A stretch of DNA of 64,000 nucleotides from Neobacillus pocheonensis (GTDB taxonomy: Bacteria > Bacillota > Bacilli > Bacillales > Cytobacillaceae). A model generated the notes under the pieces. It was not told the DNA's origin and ran no database searches. It saw nothing but the letters and a program-made list of their open reading frames with translations. The translations under genes and the position numbers were made by a program. Numbering within the stretch: the stretch's first letter is position 1; each line of letters opens with the position of its first letter. Shown piece after piece: positions 62,382 through 64,000 of the stretch. Location: assembly GCA_023702235.1 (NCBI GenBank), contig JAMQCR010000001.1, positions 620,001 to 684,000 on the forward strand. The letters are read 5' to 3'.

Positions 62382-62481
62382 TTTATTTCTACTTTCATCA
62401 TGTGAATCCAAAAAACGTCTGATTGTAACAAAATCGATATAAAGACAACGGTTTCAGTGCTATTTTTATAATGAAAAGTGT

Positions 62482-62499
62482 TTGTGAAATAGTGTACAA
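62482..62499 (+). promoter_or_regulatory. Rex-like operator upstream of ldh
   Basis: TTGTGAA-ATAG-TGTACAA matches the redox regulator Rex site (TTGTGAA-N4-TTCACAA) in the left half and at 5 of 7 bases in the right. Rex controls ldh by NADH level in Bacillus, which supports the call. Confidence 0.62.
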
Positions 62500-62504
62500 T
62501 CTAA

Positions 62505-63528
<1,024 letters not shown>

Positions 63529-63590
63529 TCGGTGAAAAATGGGATAATTATCATCCAATCAAAGCAGACTATGATATAGGAGGGATGATG

Positions 63591-63785
63591 ATGTCACGCA
63601 TATTAACATCCATATTAATGATTGGCTCAATTGGCTATTTTGCGTTTCGATTCCGATACCGGATTATCAATGTTTTGCTTGGAGCGGGTTGGATGCGTCG
63701 TCTTGCAGTTGGCTCAATTATGAGCATGCCAGGTGTAAAGAGAAAAATGATGCAGTCAGTATTTGGAGGACCATCTGAGTGGTGA
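63591..63785 (+). CDS. Small membrane protein (YqgO-like)
   Basis: 64 residues. One hydrophobic segment at about 6-20 (SILMIGSIGYFAFRF) and then a basic part (RYRIINVLLGAGWMRRLAV, GVKRKMMQSVFGG). Three ATG codons lie in a row (63585, 63588, 63591); the last has the best distance to AGGAGGG. It sits where B. subtilis has yqgO; I recall this by position, not by sequence. Confidence 0.65.
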   Translation: MSRILTSILMIGSIGYFAFRFRYRIINVLLGAGWMRRLAVGSIMSMPGVKRKMMQSVFGGPSEW

Positions 63786-63806
63786 AAACCACAGATGGTT
63801 TTTTAT
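63770..63806 (+). terminator. Terminator overlapping the end of the small membrane protein gene
   Basis: ACCATCTGAGTGG / CCACAGATGGT stem with T run; it begins inside the last codons. Confidence 0.85.
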
Positions 63807-63962
63807 TTGTCAATTTGTTTCTTCATAAAGAGAAAAATTCCATAAATCGTTTATTGAAGGGAACTTCCGGATTTCGTTTATAATACAGGAAAAAGGGTAA
63901 AAATGAGTAATCAAATTTAGAACGATGAAATAGCATTTTTCATAGAAAGCGGGAGGGGAAAA

Positions 63963-64000
63963 TTGAAGAAAAGAGAAGAATTCATTTTTTGGAGGTTGGC
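63963..64000 (+). CDS. Start of a rhomboid protease gene (gluP-like), cut by the window end
   Basis: A TTG at 63963 after GGGAGGGG opens a frame MKKREEFIFWRL that runs off the window. B. subtilis YqgP (GluP) starts with a similar aromatic stretch and lies at this place. A possible promoter (TTGAAG-N19-TATAAT, 63854-63884) precedes it. Only 12 codons are visible, so the call is tentative. Confidence 0.4.
   Translation, partial: MKKREEFIFWRL

Overview
This window is a 64 kb piece of the chromosome of a low-GC, endospore-forming Firmicute of the family Bacillaceae. The evidence is the gene order, which follows the Bacillus subtilis block from holA/yqeN through sigA to the pst operon and yqgP, together with gpr, yqxA, yqfD, phoH, ccpN, ppsR, cccA and pbpA. 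It is not B. subtilis itself: glycyl-tRNA synthetase is the single-chain type, znuCB precede zur, ldh lies between a DUF92 gene and a yqgO-like gene, and spoIIP is absent from its usual place. I see no prophage, insertion sequence, CRISPR array, tRNA or rRNA gene.

Layout. 1-4.6 kb: holA end, rpsT, germination protease gpr, yqxA, lepA. 4.7-11.8 kb: hemW and the class I heat-shock operon hrcA-grpE-dnaK-dnaJ-prmA, headed by a perfect CIRCE operator. 11.9-16.7 kb: rsmE, mtaB, deoC, a Na/Pi symporter, rpsU, yqeY. 16.8-27.4 kb: nfeD-floA, yqfB-yqfC-yqfD, phoH, pgpH, ybeY, dgkA, cdd, era, yqzL, recO. 27.4-35.2 kb: T-box-controlled glyQS, ccpN, ppsR, yaiI, then the macromolecular-synthesis operon dnaG-sigA with a sigma-H-type promoter, and cccA. 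35.3-44.1 kb: trmK, yqfO, ispH, yqfQ (vrrA-like), cshB, nfo, yqfT, znuCB-zur. 44.1-49.2 kb: sodA to yqfW, in the reverse order to B. subtilis and containing a relic of the regulator gene fnr. 49.3-58.1 kb: yqgE, pbpA and the phosphate operon pstS-C-A-B-B-phoU behind an 11-bp-periodic PhoP box. 58.3-64 kb: a DUF4912/glycosyltransferase/unknown trio, rpmG, 5-formyl-THF cyclo-ligase, DUF92, ldh, a small membrane protein and the first codons of a gluP-like gene.

The most unusual signal is in the sequence itself. Many conserved, often essential genes (sigA, hrcA, dnaJ, floA, pgpH, recO, ccpN, phoU and others) carry single-base indels. Restoring one base, or two or three in genes hit more than once, gives normal family lengths. 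About fourteen of these indels fall at GGCC or at a tetramer that becomes GGCC once repaired. That looks like sequence-specific basecalling error at a modified GGCC motif, so the read-out may carry the imprint of a GGCC DNA methyltransferase. I therefore annotate these genes as full-length CDS that are frameshifted in this read-out, not as decayed genes. The exception is the fnr fragment, which lacks its N-terminal half. Other points for a second look are the missing spoIIP, the inverted sodA-yqfW block, two inverted copies of a structured ~90-bp repeat, a GGGTCAGACCC palindromic element, and a terminator-like hairpin that buries the ribosome site of yqfC.
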